In this document: positions 34,446-44,078 of the stretch, in pieces
Layout: each line of letters opens with the position of its first letter
Position numbering within the stretch: the first letter of the stretch is position 1
Assembly: GCF_017094465.1 (NCBI RefSeq)
Contig: NZ_CP064791.1
Span: 1,612,001-1,676,000, forward strand
Direction: 5' to 3'
Source: Halapricum desulfuricans
Lineage (GTDB): Archaea > Halobacteriota > Halobacteria > Halobacteriales > Haloarculaceae
Length of the DNA stretch: 64,000 bases
Program-made: the position numbers and the translations under genes
The notes under the pieces: generated by a model
Seen by the model: only the letters and a program-made list of their open reading frames with translations
The model's database searches: none
What the model was told of the DNA's origin: nothing

Positions 34446-35960
34446 TCAGCCTTCCAGTTCTTCCCGCAACAGCTGATTCACGTCACCGGGATCCGCCGAG
34501 CCGCCCGTTTTCTGCATGACCTGCCCGACGAGGAAGTTGATCGCGCCGCCCTCGCCGCTGTGGAAGTCCTCGACGGCGTCGGGGTTCTCCTCGATAGCCG
34601 CCTCGACAGCCTCCTGAACCGCGTCGCCGGAGGTCTTGCCCAGCCCCTCCCGGTCGACGATCGTCTCGGGGGTGTCGCCGTCGTCGAGCATGTCCCGGAG
34701 AACGGTCTCGCGTGCGTTCTTGGCCGTGATCTCCTCCTCCGCGACCAGCTCGACGAGCGTCGCGACTTCCTCGAGGCGTCCCTCGATGTCGGTCACGTCC
34801 ATGTCGCGGTAGTTCAACTCGCCCAGCAGGTTGTCCGCGACCCACGTCGCCACCAGGTCGGCATCGTACTCGCGTGCGAGCTCCTCGTAGAAGTCCGCGA
34901 CCTGCTTCGTCGAGGTCAGCTTCGAAGCCGCCTCCACACCGAGACCGTACTCCGCCCGAAAGCGCTCCCGGCGGGCGTCTGGCAGTTCGGGAATTTCGAT
35001 TTCGTCTTTCCAGTCGCTGACCTGTAGCGGCGGCAGATCGGCCTCCCGGAAGTAGCGGTAGTCCTTCTCCGCTTCCTTCGAGCGCATCGCGACGGTGTTG
35101 CCGTGGGTCTCGTTGAAGTGTCGCGTTTCCTGCTCGACCCCCCGTCCGGACTCGAGTAGTTTCTTCTGGCGCGAGGCCTCGAACGACAGCGCCTGCTCGG
35201 CGCCCTTGTGACTGGAGATGTTCTTGACCTCGGTGCGGTTCGCTTCCTCCAGGACCGCATCGTCGATGTGACCGTCCTCGCCCACCTCGTCGGCGTCGAC
35301 GACCGAGAGGTTCGCGTCGATCCGCAAGCTGCCGTCCCGGGTGGGGTCGAACACGCCGAGATACTCCAGGACTTCCTCGAGTTTTTCGAGGAACGCCCGC
35401 ACCTCCGCGGGATCGCGGAAGTCCGGCTTGGTGACGATCTCCATCAGCGGCGTCCCCGCGCGGTTGTAGTCGATGAGCGTGTAGTCGGCCCGATCGATCG
35501 AGCATGTCCGGGCTTCCAGGCTCTCGGTTCCCTCGCGGACGTGCTTGATCGAGCCGGGATCCTCTTCGAGGTGGGCGCGTCGGATCCCGACCGACCGGCG
35601 CTCGCCCTCGTGACCGAACTCCAGGACACCGTCCTGACAGATGGGGGCGTCGTACTGGGTGATCTGGAAGTTCTTCGGCAGGTCCGGGTAGTAGTAGTTC
35701 TTCCGGTGGAAGGCCGTCTCCTCGGGAATCGAGGCGTCGATGGCCTTGCCGACCTTGACCGCGGCCTCGACTGCTCCCTCGTTGAGCACTGGGAGCGCAC
35801 CGGGGAGTCCGAGGCAGACGGGGCAGGTGTTGGTGTTGGGTTCCTCGGCGGGCTCGGTCGAACAGCCACAGAAGATCTTCGTGTCCGTCTCCAACTGGAC
35901 GTGGACTTCCAGGCCGATGACGACCGCCAGGTCGCGTGAATCGGCGGCTTGCGCAGTCAT
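34446..35960 (-). CDS. gatB: Asp-tRNA(Asn)/Glu-tRNA(Gln) amidotransferase subunit B
   Basis: This 504-residue subunit of GatCAB binds and phosphorylates misacylated tRNA during amidation. The N-terminal signature VVIGLEVHVQLET is followed by CGCSTEPAEEPNTNTCPVC with zinc cysteines and LPGALPVLN. The helical tail and YqeY-like end (GGAINFLVGQVMQKTGGSAD) are present. The ATG at 35960 is preferred over one 25 codons upstream, which adds an unconserved leader. GatA and GatC are not in the window. With AspRS nearby, the indirect Asn/Gln pathway is likely used. Confidence 0.96.
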   Translation of the reverse strand: MTAQAADSRDLAVVIGLEVHVQLETDTKIFCGCSTEPAEEPNTNTCPVCLGLPGALPVLNEGAVEAAVKVGKAIDASIPEETAFHRKNYYYPDLPKNFQITQYDAPICQDGVLEFGHEGERRSVGIRRAHLEEDPGSIKHVREGTESLEARTCSIDRADYTLIDYNRAGTPLMEIVTKPDFRDPAEVRAFLEKLEEVLEYLGVFDPTRDGSLRIDANLSVVDADEVGEDGHIDDAVLEEANRTEVKNISSHKGAEQALSFEASRQKKLLESGRGVEQETRHFNETHGNTVAMRSKEAEKDYRYFREADLPPLQVSDWKDEIEIPELPDARRERFRAEYGLGVEAASKLTSTKQVADFYEELAREYDADLVATWVADNLLGELNYRDMDVTDIEGRLEEVATLVELVAEEEITAKNARETVLRDMLDDGDTPETIVDREGLGKTSGDAVQEAVEAAIEENPDAVEDFHSGEGGAINFLVGQVMQKTGGSADPGDVNQLLREELEG

Positions 35961-36056
35961 TACTCCCGATTCGGGGTCGTGGGGCTTATGGGTAACGAAC
36001 GGGGCTGCCGAGGCGGGTCGGCCACTGTCCGACACAGTTGCCGTTGGGACCTGGCA

Positions 36057-36533
36057 CTACCGGACGAGCACGAGCGCATCCTCGCCGTCGTCGTAGTAGT
36101 TTGGAATCGTCCGCCGATGGGAGAATCCGAAGCGTTCGTACAGTGACCGGGCGCGGTCGTTGGTGGCCCGGACCTCGAGTTTCACCGACTGGACGCCCTG
36201 CTCGTCGAGGACAGTCAGCGCCCGCTGTAGGAGGCGCGTCCCGATACCCCCACCGCGCCGTTCGGGATGCACTGCCAGGTCCTTGACGTGGCCCAGCGGT
36301 TGCCCGTGGTTCGGTACGGTGTCGGCGACGACGTATCCGACGACGCCTGACGGACCGGGACCACCGACTTCAGCGACCAGAAACCCCGGCTCGGACAGAA
36401 ACCGCTCGAACGCCGAATAGGGCCACGGCTGGGGAAACGACGCCTGTTCGATCCTGAAGACGGCGAGCAGGTCGGCGCGAACGGCCCGCCGGACGCTCGG
36501 GCCGGGTGATTCCGCTGGGACGGTCGTCGTCAC
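36057..36533 (-). CDS. rimI: GNAT N-acetyltransferase, RimI-like
   Basis: This 158-residue acetyltransferase resembles archaeal RimI/Ard1 enzymes, which acetylate protein N-termini. It shows ADLLAVFRIEQASFPQPWPY, the acetyl-CoA binding loop VHPERRGGGIGTRLLQRAL, and VRATNDRARSLYERFGF. The start is a GTG at 36533. The region upstream contains a G-rich tract and a hairpin on the transcribed strand. Confidence 0.88.
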   Translation of the reverse strand: MTTTVPAESPGPSVRRAVRADLLAVFRIEQASFPQPWPYSAFERFLSEPGFLVAEVGGPGPSGVVGYVVADTVPNHGQPLGHVKDLAVHPERRGGGIGTRLLQRALTVLDEQGVQSVKLEVRATNDRARSLYERFGFSHRRTIPNYYDDGEDALVLVR

Positions 36534-36640
36534 ATTCCGTATGAGGGGTGCTGGTAGTTTATGTGTATCGACCGTGAATCACCGGGAAGCAGCCCGCTCC
36601 GGCCATAAAGTTCTTTATTGGGGCTTCCCTAGCACCGCGT

Positions 36641-36658
36641 GCACCCAGTTTTGGGTGC
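36641..36658. terminator. Hairpin between PAN and rimI
   Basis: GCACCCA, loop GTTT, TGGGTGC forms a perfect 7-bp stem. It lies downstream of the PAN stop codon on the minus strand. No U-run follows on that strand, so a terminator role is only possible. Confidence 0.4.
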
Positions 36659-36660
36659 CA

Positions 36661-36686
36661 CCCCAACACCCCCCACCACCCACCCC
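36661..36686 (-). other. Potential G-quadruplex tract
   Basis: The minus strand has G-runs of 4, 3, 6 and 4 bases with loops of 1, 4 and 4 bases. This meets the simple G3+/N1-7 pattern. The tract would be part of any RNA read through from PAN to rimI. Confidence 0.55.
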
Positions 36687-36874
36687 TCTTTCCGCTTTCT
36701 GTTTCCCCAGGTACACCGGTCGACAGCGGCCGCCCCGTCTCGTCAGTAGTCCTCCCGACTCGACGCTGACCGAGCGATTGCGTGTCGATTCGAGTGTGGA
36801 TTCGATCCCGTCGCTACCGACGTGTAGCAGACCGAGAAAACGCAGACGACAGACGCTACCGACGGAACGGACGA

Positions 36875-38089
36875 TCAGTGGAACGTTCGGGAGACGTCCT
36901 CGTCGCCTTCTGACTCCTGCTGGATCTTCTCCCAGGCGTCGTAGAAGTCCTGCTCGACGATCTCCGAACGGTCGTCCCGGATCGCGAACATCCCGGCCTC
37001 GGTGCAGATGGCCTTGATATCCGCCCCTGAGGCCTCGGACGTCTCCTCGGCCAGCGACTCGAAGTCGACCGTCTCGGCGAGGTTCATCCCGCGGGTGTGG
37101 ATATCGAAGATCTGCTCGCGGCCTTCGGCGTCCGGCTTGGGGACCTCGATGAGGCGGTCGAACCGGCCAGGCCGGAGGATCGCCCGATCGAGCATGTCGA
37201 AGCGGTTGGTCGCGGCGATGATGCTGATCTGGCCGCGGTCCTCGAAGCCGTCCATCTCGCTGAGGAGTTGCATCATCGTCCGCTGGACCTCGGCGTCGCC
37301 GGAGGTCTTCGATTCGGTCCGCTTGGCGGCGATAGCGTCGATCTCGTCGATGAAGATAACGGCGGGCTCGTGCTGGCGAGCCAGCTCGAACAGGTCTCGG
37401 ACGAGCTTCGCGCCCTCGCCGATGAACTTGTGGACCAGCTCGGAGCCGGCCATCTTGATGAACGTGGCGTCGGTCTGGTTGGCGACGGCCTTGGCCATCA
37501 TCGTCTTGCCCGTGCCGGGCGGGCCGTGCAGCAGGACGCCGCTGGGTGGGTCGATCCCGACGTCTTCGAACATGTCGGGGCTTTTCAGCGGCATCTCGAC
37601 GGTCTCGCGCACTTCCTCGAGCTGGTCTTCGATACCGCCGATGTCGCCGTAGCCGACCGACGGGCTCTCTTCGACTTCCATCACGCGAGCACGGACGTCG
37701 GTCTCGTCCTCGAGAGATTTGACGATAGACAGGGAGTTGTTGACCGCGACGCGGTCGTCCGGTTCCAGGTCCTCGCGCATCTCCTCGGTGACCTCGGTGA
37801 GAGCCTCCTGGTTGTTGCCGTGCTGTTTGATGATGACTCCCTCGTCGGTGAGTTCCTGGACGGTGGCGATGAACAGCGGCGACTGTTTGAGCTTCTTGTT
37901 CTCGTGGGTGAGTCGCTCCAGCTTCTGCTGGTACTTGTTGTTCTCTGCGTTGGCGTCCAACAGCTTGTCCCGCATCTCCTCGTTTTGGGCCTCCAACACT
38001 TCGAGACGCTCCTGCAGGGCATCGATCTTGTCCTGCTGGGAAGCGTCGTCGTCGTACGGGAGATTGACGTCGTCGACGGTGTCCGTCAT
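36875..38089 (-). CDS. pan: Proteasome-activating nucleotidase (PAN)
   Basis: This 404-residue AAA+ ATPase unfolds proteins and feeds them to the 20S proteasome. It has an N-terminal coiled coil (QQDKIDALQERLEVLEAQNE), an OB domain, Walker A GPPGTGKTMMAKA, Walker B VIFIDEIDAIA, and the second region of homology with ATNRFDMLDRAILRPGRFDR. The C-terminus ends RTFH, so the penultimate residue of the proteasome-opening HbYX motif is Phe and not Tyr. The ATG at 38089 has an AT-rich element (CTTATGAA) about 24 bases upstream. It is divergent from a small HTH gene. Confidence 0.96.
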   Translation of the reverse strand: MTDTVDDVNLPYDDDASQQDKIDALQERLEVLEAQNEEMRDKLLDANAENNKYQQKLERLTHENKKLKQSPLFIATVQELTDEGVIIKQHGNNQEALTEVTEEMREDLEPDDRVAVNNSLSIVKSLEDETDVRARVMEVEESPSVGYGDIGGIEDQLEEVRETVEMPLKSPDMFEDVGIDPPSGVLLHGPPGTGKTMMAKAVANQTDATFIKMAGSELVHKFIGEGAKLVRDLFELARQHEPAVIFIDEIDAIAAKRTESKTSGDAEVQRTMMQLLSEMDGFEDRGQISIIAATNRFDMLDRAILRPGRFDRLIEVPKPDAEGREQIFDIHTRGMNLAETVDFESLAEETSEASGADIKAICTEAGMFAIRDDRSEIVEQDFYDAWEKIQQESEGDEDVSRTFH

Positions 38090-38183
38090 TACCCCCTGGG
38101 TAGTGGATGTATTCATAAGAGGTTTCGGGTAATGTCAGGTGCTGCCCCCGTGGAGCGCCTCTCCGGCAGTAAATGCCTCAAAG

Positions 38184-38236
38184 TAATATTTCTGAGTAGA
38201 AAATATTATTATCCTGTATCCCATCGATCGGGATAC
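38184..38236 (+). promoter_or_regulatory. Two palindromic operators and TATA region of the small HTH gene
   Basis: The first palindrome has 8-bp arms, TAATATTT at 38184-38191 and AAATATTA at 38201-38208, and overlaps the TATA-like run AATATTATTAT. The second, GTATCCC (38216-38222) and GGGATAC (38230-38236), ends one base before the start codon and would cover the transcription start. Autorepression is a natural reading. Confidence 0.65.
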
Positions 38237-38237
38237 G

Positions 38238-38504
38238 ATGAGTACGACCGAAGCAGTCTCCGCCGAAGCACAGCCCAAGAGCGACTGGGAAGCAGTTCGA
38301 GACCTCCCGCCGAGTGCGAAGCTCGTCGCGAAGGTCCTGGAGTACAACGATCAGCTGACCCAGAGCCAGCTCGCCGAGGAGACGCTGCTGCCCGGCCGCA
38401 CGGTTCGGTACGCACTGAACCGCCTGGAAGAGGTCGGCGTCGTCGACGCACGGTTCTCCTTCACTGATGCGCGCAAGCGCGTCTATACCCTGCAGATCGA
38501 GTAA
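38238..38504 (+). CDS. Small MarR-like winged-helix regulator
   Basis: This 88-residue protein is little more than a winged helix: LPPSAKLVAKVLEYNDQLTQ, then SQLAEETLLPGRTVRYALNR as the recognition helix, and a wing ending RKRVYTLQIE. The form is common in haloarchaea and known to be involved in local gene control. Two palindromes directly upstream suggest autoregulation. It is divergent from PAN and precedes mre11 on the same strand by 58 bases, with a separate TATA-like box (CCTTTAGG) before mre11. Confidence 0.85.
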   Translation: MSTTEAVSAEAQPKSDWEAVRDLPPSAKLVAKVLEYNDQLTQSQLAEETLLPGRTVRYALNRLEEVGVVDARFSFTDARKRVYTLQIE

Positions 38505-38562
38505 TTTCACTTCCACCGTGGTCTCGGAACCCCTTTAGGACGGGCCGGCATACGGGCGGGCA

Positions 38563-39834
38563 ATGACGCGGGTTATCCACACTGGGGACACCCATCTGGG
38601 CTACCAGCAGTATCACGAGCCCGAGCGCCGGGAGGACTTTCTGAGCTCGTTTCGGCAGGTGGTCGAAGACGCCGTCGCCGAGGACGTCGACGCGGTGGTC
38701 CACGCTGGGGATCTCTTTCACGACCGTCGTCCGGGACTGCCCGATATCATGGGTACGCTGTCGGTGCTCCGTGACCTGGACGCGGCCGACATTCCGTTTC
38801 TGGCGATCGTCGGCAACCACGAGGCCAAACGCGAGGCCCAGTGGCTCGACCTCTACGAGTCGCTGGGGCTGGCGAGGCGGCTCGGCTCCGAGCCGGTGAC
38901 CGTCGGAAACACGGCCTTCTACGGCCTGGACTTCGTGGCTCGCTCCCAGCGTGGTGACCTGGACTACGACTTCGAGCCACACGACGCCGAGCACGCAGCG
39001 CTGGTCTCGCACGGACTGTTCCAGCCGTTCGATCACGGCGACTGGGACGCCGAGGAACTGCTGTCGGCCGCTCCCGTCGAGTTCGACGCGATGTTGCTGG
39101 GCGACGACCACGAACCCAAACGCACACAGGTGGGCTCGACGTGGGTGACCTACTGCGGCTCGACCGAGCGCGCCAGCGCCTCCGAGCGGGCGGATCGCGG
39201 CTACAACCTGGTGACCTTCGAGGAGGGCGTCGACATCCGTCGCCGGGGGTTGCCGACCCGCGAGTTCGTCTTCGTGGACGTCGAACTCGGGGACGGAGAG
39301 GGGTACGAGCGCGTCCGCGAGCGAGTCGAGCAATACGATCTGTCGGAGGCGGTCGTGATCGTGACGATCACCGGCGAGGGCGAACCGATCACGCCGGCCG
39401 AGATCGAGACCGTCGCGCTGGATGCGGGGGCGCTGGTCGCCCGGGTCAACGACCGCCGTGAGATCGAGGATACGGGCGATGTCTCGGTCAGTTTCGCTGA
39501 CCCGGACGACGCCGTGAGCGAGCGGATCCGCGAGCTGGGACTGAGTCCGGCCGCCCGGGACCTCGACGAGACGATCCGGGCGAGCAAGGTCGCCGACTCG
39601 AAGGTCGCGGATGTGATCGAAGACCGCGTCGCGGAGTTCGTCGCCGAAGCCGACGAGGGGGCGTTCGCGTCGGCGCCCGAGAGCAGTGAACAGACGGACG
39701 AGGCAGCGACCGACGACACGGGCGGAGCGGACGGAGACGGGGCGGACGGGACGAGTTCAGACGACGGGAGTGGCTCGACGCAGGGAGACGCCGGAGCGGG
39801 CGACGGCCAGGCCACGATGGAGGAATACCTATGA
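38563..39834 (+). CDS. mre11: DNA double-strand break repair nuclease Mre11
   Basis: This 423-residue protein carries the calcineurin-like phosphoesterase motifs in order: [49 protein letters not shown] and [11 protein letters not shown], each supplying metal ligands. The C-terminal ~80 residues are acidic and low in complexity before the terminal ATMEEYL. With Rad50 it processes DNA ends. The rad50 start overlaps its stop by four bases. The ATG at 38563 lies about 27 bases after a TATA-like element, so the transcript may be leaderless. Confidence 0.96.
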   Translation: MTRVIHTGDTHLGYQQYHEPERREDFLSSFRQVVEDAVAEDVDAVVHAGDLFHDRRPGLPDIMGTLSVLRDLDAADIPFLAIVGNHEAKREAQWLDLYESLGLARRLGSEPVTVGNTAFYGLDFVARSQRGDLDYDFEPHDAEHAALVSHGLFQPFDHGDWDAEELLSAAPVEFDAMLLGDDHEPKRTQVGSTWVTYCGSTERASASERADRGYNLVTFEEGVDIRRRGLPTREFVFVDVELGDGEGYERVRERVEQYDLSEAVVIVTITGEGEPITPAEIETVALDAGALVARVNDRREIEDTGDVSVSFADPDDAVSERIRELGLSPAARDLDETIRASKVADSKVADVIEDRVAEFVAEADEGAFASAPESSEQTDEAATDDTGGADGDGADGTSSDDGSGSTQGDAGAGDGQATMEEYL

Positions 39835-42500
39835 AGTTCACGCGGATCTCCCTGCAGAACTTCAAGTGTTACGCGGACGCCGACCTGCGACTGAACCCGG
39901 GCGTGACAGTGATCCACGGCGTCAACGGTAGCGGGAAATCCTCGCTGCTGGAGGCCGCCTTCTTCGCGCTGTACGGGGCCCGTGCGCTCGATGCGACCCT
40001 CTCGGATATCGTCACGACCGGGGCCGACGAGACGATCGTCGAACTGTGGTTTACCCACGCCGGCGGGGACTACCATCTCAGGCGTCGGATCCGGGCGACC
40101 GGCGAGCAGCCGACGACCGCCGAGTGCGTCCTGGAGGGACCGAGCGCGACCTACGAGGGCGCTCAGGACGTCCGGGCGCACGTGACGGAACTGCTCCGGA
40201 TGGACCACGAGGCGTTCGTCAACTGCGCGTACGTCCGGCAGGGCGAGGTCAACAAGCTCATCAACGCGACGCCGGGCGAGCGCCAGGATATGCTCGATGA
40301 CCTTCTGCAACTGGGCAAGTTAGAGGAGTATCGATCCCGGGCGAGCAAGGCCCGTGTCGGGGTCGGCCGGGTCCGGGACGACAAGCAAGGCGCCCTCTCA
40401 CAGATCGCCGAGCAGATAGAGGCCAAGGAAGAGAAGGAGCTCCATGAGACGCTGAACCGACTGGAGACCGAACTGCAGGAGGTCGAATCCGAGATCGAGC
40501 GCTTCGAGGACCAACGCGAGGCGGCGGTCGAAACCCTCGAAACAGCCGAGTCCGTCCTCGAGGAGTACGAGGCAAAACGCGAGGAGCTGACGACACTCGA
40601 AGACGAGATCGACGAGCTACAGGAGACCATCGCCGACACCGAGCGCGAGCGCGAGTCGCTGCAATCGGAGATGGGGGAGTTGCGGGCGACGATCGAGGAC
40701 AGCGAGGAGACGGTCAAAGGAGAGCTGGCCGATTCCGAACTCGACGCAGACGCCGATATCGAGACCGTCGACGAGCGCCTCGCGGACCTACAGGAGCGTG
40801 ACGAACAGCTTCGGGACGAACTGGAGTCGTACAAACTCGCGGCCAGCGAACACGAGAGCGACGCCGAGAACGCCCGCGAACGCGCCAAGTCCCTCGAAGA
40901 GCAGGCCGCGGAGAAACGAACGCGGGCGGAAGACCTGGCGACGGAGATCGAAGCGGACGAGGAAGCGATCGCCGAGCGCCGCGAGCGCCTTGCGGGCCTC
41001 ACGGAGGAGATCGAGGAGTTGCAGGCCCAATTCGAGGACGCGCCGGTCGAGATCGGCGAGGCCGAGGCCCACCGGGAGTCGCTTGCAGACGAGCGCAGCG
41101 ACCGACAGACGGAGCTGTCCGATCTCACGGCGACGATCGAGCAGCAGCGCGAGTCGATCCAGGAAGCCGAGGCGCTACTGGAAGCGGGCAAATGTCCCGA
41201 GTGCGGCCAGGACGTCGAAGGGTCGCCACACGTCGAGTCCCTCGCGGACGAGCGGGAGACGCTGGCGGAGCTGGAAGCCGAACGCGAGCAGTTGCGCGAG
41301 CAACGGGAACGGCTGGATGAACGGCTCGAACGCGCGGAGGCGCTGGTGGAAGCCGAAAGCGAGATCGAACGGCTTCGCGACCGCCGCGAGACCGTTTCGG
41401 AACTGATCGAGGAGAAGGAAGCCAGCCTCTCCGAGGACCGCGAACGTGTGAACGAACTCCGGGAGTCGGCGGCCGAACTGGAAAGCGAGGCCGAAGACGA
41501 ACGTGCGGCCGCGAGTGAGGCCCAGGCAGCGGCCGAGGACGCGCGCGAGGAGATCGGGACTGTCAACGAACAGCGGGGCGAACTCAAGGAGCGTCGACAG
41601 CGCATGGAGCGGGCTCGGGATGCCCTGGAGGCTATCGAAGCGGCCGAGAGTGAACTCGAACGGCTGCGGGAACGGCGGGCGGACCTCGCGGAGACCAACG
41701 AGGAACGTCGCCAGCGCCTCGCGGACAAACGCGAGCGGAAGGCCGAACTCGCGGAGGCGGTCGAACAGTCCCAGGTCGAGAGCGCCCGCCAGGACAGACA
41801 GAACGCACAGAACTACATCGAGCAAGTCGACGAGAAACTCGACGAGCTACGGGAACGGCGTAACGACTTACAGAGTCGGATCGGCGGCGTCAGCAACGAG
41901 ATCGAGGAACTCGAAGGGCTCCGGGAACGCCGTGGGGAACTCGAGGCGACCGTCCAGCGTCTGGAGTCGCTGTACGAGGAAACTGAGCAGTTAGAGTCGA
42001 TGTACGGCACGCTCCGGGCGGAGCTGCGCCAGCGCAACGTCGAGACGCTCGAACGGATGCTCAACGACACCTTCGAGTTGGTCTATCAGAACGCCTCATA
42101 CGATCGGATTGAACTCGATGGCGACTACGAACTGACGATCTATCAGAAAGACGGCCAGCGGCTCGAACCCGAACAGCTCTCGGGTGGCGAGCGGGCGCTG
42201 TTCAACCTCTCGCTGCGCACGGCGATCTACCGACTGCTGGCCGAGGGAATCGAGGGGACCGCGCCGATGCCCCCCCTGGTCCTGGACGAGCCGACGGTAT
42301 TCCTCGACTCGGGCCACGTCTCCCAACTCGTGGCGTTGATCGAACAGATGCGCGAGCTGGGCGTCGAGCAGATCGTCGTCGTCAGTCACGACGAGGAGTT
42401 GATCGGCGCGGCTGATGATCTCGTTCACGTCGAGAAAGACGCCACGACCAACCGCTCGCGGGTCGAGCGAATGGATTCGGCGGCGCTCGTCGAGCCCTAA
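39831..42500 (+). CDS. rad50: DNA double-strand break repair ATPase Rad50
   Basis: This 889-residue SMC-like ATPase is the partner of Mre11. Walker A is [18 protein letters not shown]. Two long coiled-coil arms flank the zinc hook [12 protein letters not shown] near residue 453. The C-terminal half of the ATPase has [17 protein letters not shown] and [11 protein letters not shown]. It is translationally coupled to mre11 through an ATGA overlap. The 3' end overlaps the convergent small gene by four bases. Confidence 0.97.
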   Translation: MKFTRISLQNFKCYADADLRLNPGVTVIHGVNGSGKSSLLEAAFFALYGARALDATLSDIVTTGADETIVELWFTHAGGDYHLRRRIRATGEQPTTAECVLEGPSATYEGAQDVRAHVTELLRMDHEAFVNCAYVRQGEVNKLINATPGERQDMLDDLLQLGKLEEYRSRASKARVGVGRVRDDKQGALSQIAEQIEAKEEKELHETLNRLETELQEVESEIERFEDQREAAVETLETAESVLEEYEAKREELTTLEDEIDELQETIADTERERESLQSEMGELRATIEDSEETVKGELADSELDADADIETVDERLADLQERDEQLRDELESYKLAASEHESDAENARERAKSLEEQAAEKRTRAEDLATEIEADEEAIAERRERLAGLTEEIEELQAQFEDAPVEIGEAEAHRESLADERSDRQTELSDLTATIEQQRESIQEAEALLEAGKCPECGQDVEGSPHVESLADERETLAELEAEREQLREQRERLDERLERAEALVEAESEIERLRDRRETVSELIEEKEASLSEDRERVNELRESAAELESEAEDERAAASEAQAAAEDAREEIGTVNEQRGELKERRQRMERARDALEAIEAAESELERLRERRADLAETNEERRQRLADKRERKAELAEAVEQSQVESARQDRQNAQNYIEQVDEKLDELRERRNDLQSRIGGVSNEIEELEGLRERRGELEATVQRLESLYEETEQLESMYGTLRAELRQRNVETLERMLNDTFELVYQNASYDRIELDGDYELTIYQKDGQRLEPEQLSGGERALFNLSLRTAIYRLLAEGIEGTAPMPPLVLDEPTVFLDSGHVSQLVALIEQMRELGVEQIVVVSHDEELIGAADDLVHVEKDATTNRSRVERMDSAALVEP

Positions 42501-42892
42501 AATAGCGCGTCGCTGACCTGCTCGGTAGCCCGGTAGCCGCGCTCCCCGTGGACGGTCGTCGGCTCGATCAGTCCAGCCGCCCGGAGTTCTGTCGTCGCCC
42601 CGTGGATGTCGCTCTCACAGGCATCGAACCGATCGAGCAGTGCCCGTGCGGAGGTCGGCCCGGCAACCGCAAGCTCGGCAGCGAGCGCAACGGCCCGCTC
42701 GGATCGCTCTCGTGGGCCTGAAACGTCGATATCCGCGTCACGCGCCTCGACAAATTCGGCCGGGCTGATCGGCGTGAGGTCCGAACACGGCCGGGCCGTC
42801 GTCGTTCCCTCGGACAGCTCCCGCAGTCGGCAGATCTCGCCGTTCGAACGCTGCAGGACGTAACACTGCTCGCCGTCGCTGACCAGCCGCAT
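42497..42892 (-). CDS. Haloarchaeal small conserved protein with helix-turn-helix-like C-terminus
   Basis: This 131-residue protein has an N-terminal beta-rich part ([19 protein letters not shown]) and a C-terminal part resembling a winged helix ([19 protein letters not shown], then [18 protein letters not shown]). No function is known to me. The ATG at 42892 is preferred to one nine codons upstream. It overlaps the end of rad50 by four bases on the opposite strand. Confidence 0.68.
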   Translation of the reverse strand: MRLVSDGEQCYVLQRSNGEICRLRELSEGTTTARPCSDLTPISPAEFVEARDADIDVSGPRERSERAVALAAELAVAGPTSARALLDRFDACESDIHGATTELRAAGLIEPTTVHGERGYRATEQVSDALF

Positions 42893-42945
42893 AGGCGACC
42901 GAACGGCACCGACGCCCAAGCCTGTTCCGACCGAGGCAATCTTCC

Positions 42946-42996
42946 GCAGTGGATTCCCACTGCGTTCAGACAGTCCCGAAAGACACTTACAGTGTC
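42946..42996. promoter_or_regulatory. Two perfect inverted repeats upstream of the PAPS-reductase-like gene
   Basis: GCAGTGG/CCACTGC (42946-42952 and 42957-42963) and GACACT/AGTGTC (42982-42987 and 42991-42996) lie in the 127-base divergent gap. The second is next to an AT-rich run AATTATAT (43001-43008) just before the start at 43020. Confidence 0.45.
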
Positions 42997-43019
42997 ATCT
43001 AATTATATCTCATTAGACG

Positions 43020-43997
43020 ATGTCACAGCAAGCCGAATTCCCCGAGTACCTCGACGTCGATTATACCGACGGCGAGGGTGAGGAGCCCGCGGATTACCCG
43101 AGTATCGAAGACAAGATCGAGAAGGCGATCGAAGTCACTCGCGAAGGCCTCGAACAGTACGAGAACCCGGTCGTCATGTGGACCGGCGGCAAGGACTCGA
43201 CGCTGACGCTGTATTTCGTCAAGGAGGTCGCCGACCGCTTCGATCTGGAAGTGCCGCCGGTCGTGTTCATCGACCACTACCAGCACTTCGACGAACTCAT
43301 CGACTTCGTCAAGTACTGGGCGGACGAATGGGACCTGGAGGTCATCTGGGCGCGAAACACCGACGTCGGCGACTACGTCGACGAGAACGGTCTCACGCCG
43401 GGCGACGACATCCCGGTTGAGGCCCTCTCGGAGCACAACCAGCACCACGTCCGGAATCTGCTGGAGTACGAGGAGGACACGTTCCCGTTCCTGCTTGACA
43501 CCTACGTCGGCAACCACCTGCTGAAAACCGTCGCGCTCAACGACACCCTCGAAGCCCACGACGTCGACGCCGTACTCTCGGGTGTGCGCTGGGACGAACA
43601 GGAAGCCCGAGCGGACGAGACGTTCTTCTCGCCGCGTCACGATCCGGACATCTACCCGCCCCACGACCGCGTCCAGCCGATCCTGCAGTTCGCCGAAGCG
43701 GACGTCTGGGACACGTTCTGGAACTTCGTCGTGCCGGACACGGTCGAAGGCTTCCCCGAGGACGGCTACGTCCCGCAGGGCCAGGACGACTTGCCCGACG
43801 GTGTCGAGAAAGAGGACGTGCCGGTCAGCCCGAAGTACTTCGCCGGCTTTCGCTCGCTGGGGAGCGAGGTCTCGACGGACAAGTCCGCCGAGGAGCCCGC
43901 CTGGCTGCAGGACATGGCCAACACGACCGAGCGCGCCGGCCGCGCCCAGGACAAAGAGGACCTGATGGAGCGCCTGCGCGACCTCGGCTACATGTAA
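43020..43997 (+). CDS. Phosphoadenosine phosphosulfate reductase family protein
   Basis: This 325-residue member of the ATP-pyrophosphatase fold has a P-loop variant VVMWTGGKDSTLTLYFVKEV, the motif PVVFIDHYQHFDEL and LSGVRWDEQEARADETFF. Family members include PAPS and APS reductases and sulfurtransferase-like enzymes. No C-terminal cysteine motif of assimilatory reductases is visible, so the exact reaction is uncertain. The first ATG (43020) follows an AT-rich sequence. The gene stands alone between divergent and same-strand neighbours. Confidence 0.85.
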   Translation: MSQQAEFPEYLDVDYTDGEGEEPADYPSIEDKIEKAIEVTREGLEQYENPVVMWTGGKDSTLTLYFVKEVADRFDLEVPPVVFIDHYQHFDELIDFVKYWADEWDLEVIWARNTDVGDYVDENGLTPGDDIPVEALSEHNQHHVRNLLEYEEDTFPFLLDTYVGNHLLKTVALNDTLEAHDVDAVLSGVRWDEQEARADETFFSPRHDPDIYPPHDRVQPILQFAEADVWDTFWNFVVPDTVEGFPEDGYVPQGQDDLPDGVEKEDVPVSPKYFAGFRSLGSEVSTDKSAEEPAWLQDMANTTERAGRAQDKEDLMERLRDLGYM

Positions 43998-44078
43998 GGC
44001 GACCACGGTCTATGAGACGCTACCTGTAGCGACACCCTTATTCTGCCGTCTCCATGAGTACGTGACAGTATTGCGGCC

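Larger units (their letters stand above)
36534..36874. other. 341-base gap with hairpin and G-rich tract
   Basis: No gene is supported. Besides the two elements listed separately, a short inverted repeat (ATAAAG TTC TTTAT near 36605-36618) could include the rimI promoter. The part 36720-36870 shows nothing recognisable. Confidence 0.6.

Noticed and set aside
36641-36712. Replication-origin-like repeat
   Set aside because: No repeated origin-recognition boxes and no cdc6/orc gene nearby. The tract is better described as a G-rich sequence with a hairpin.
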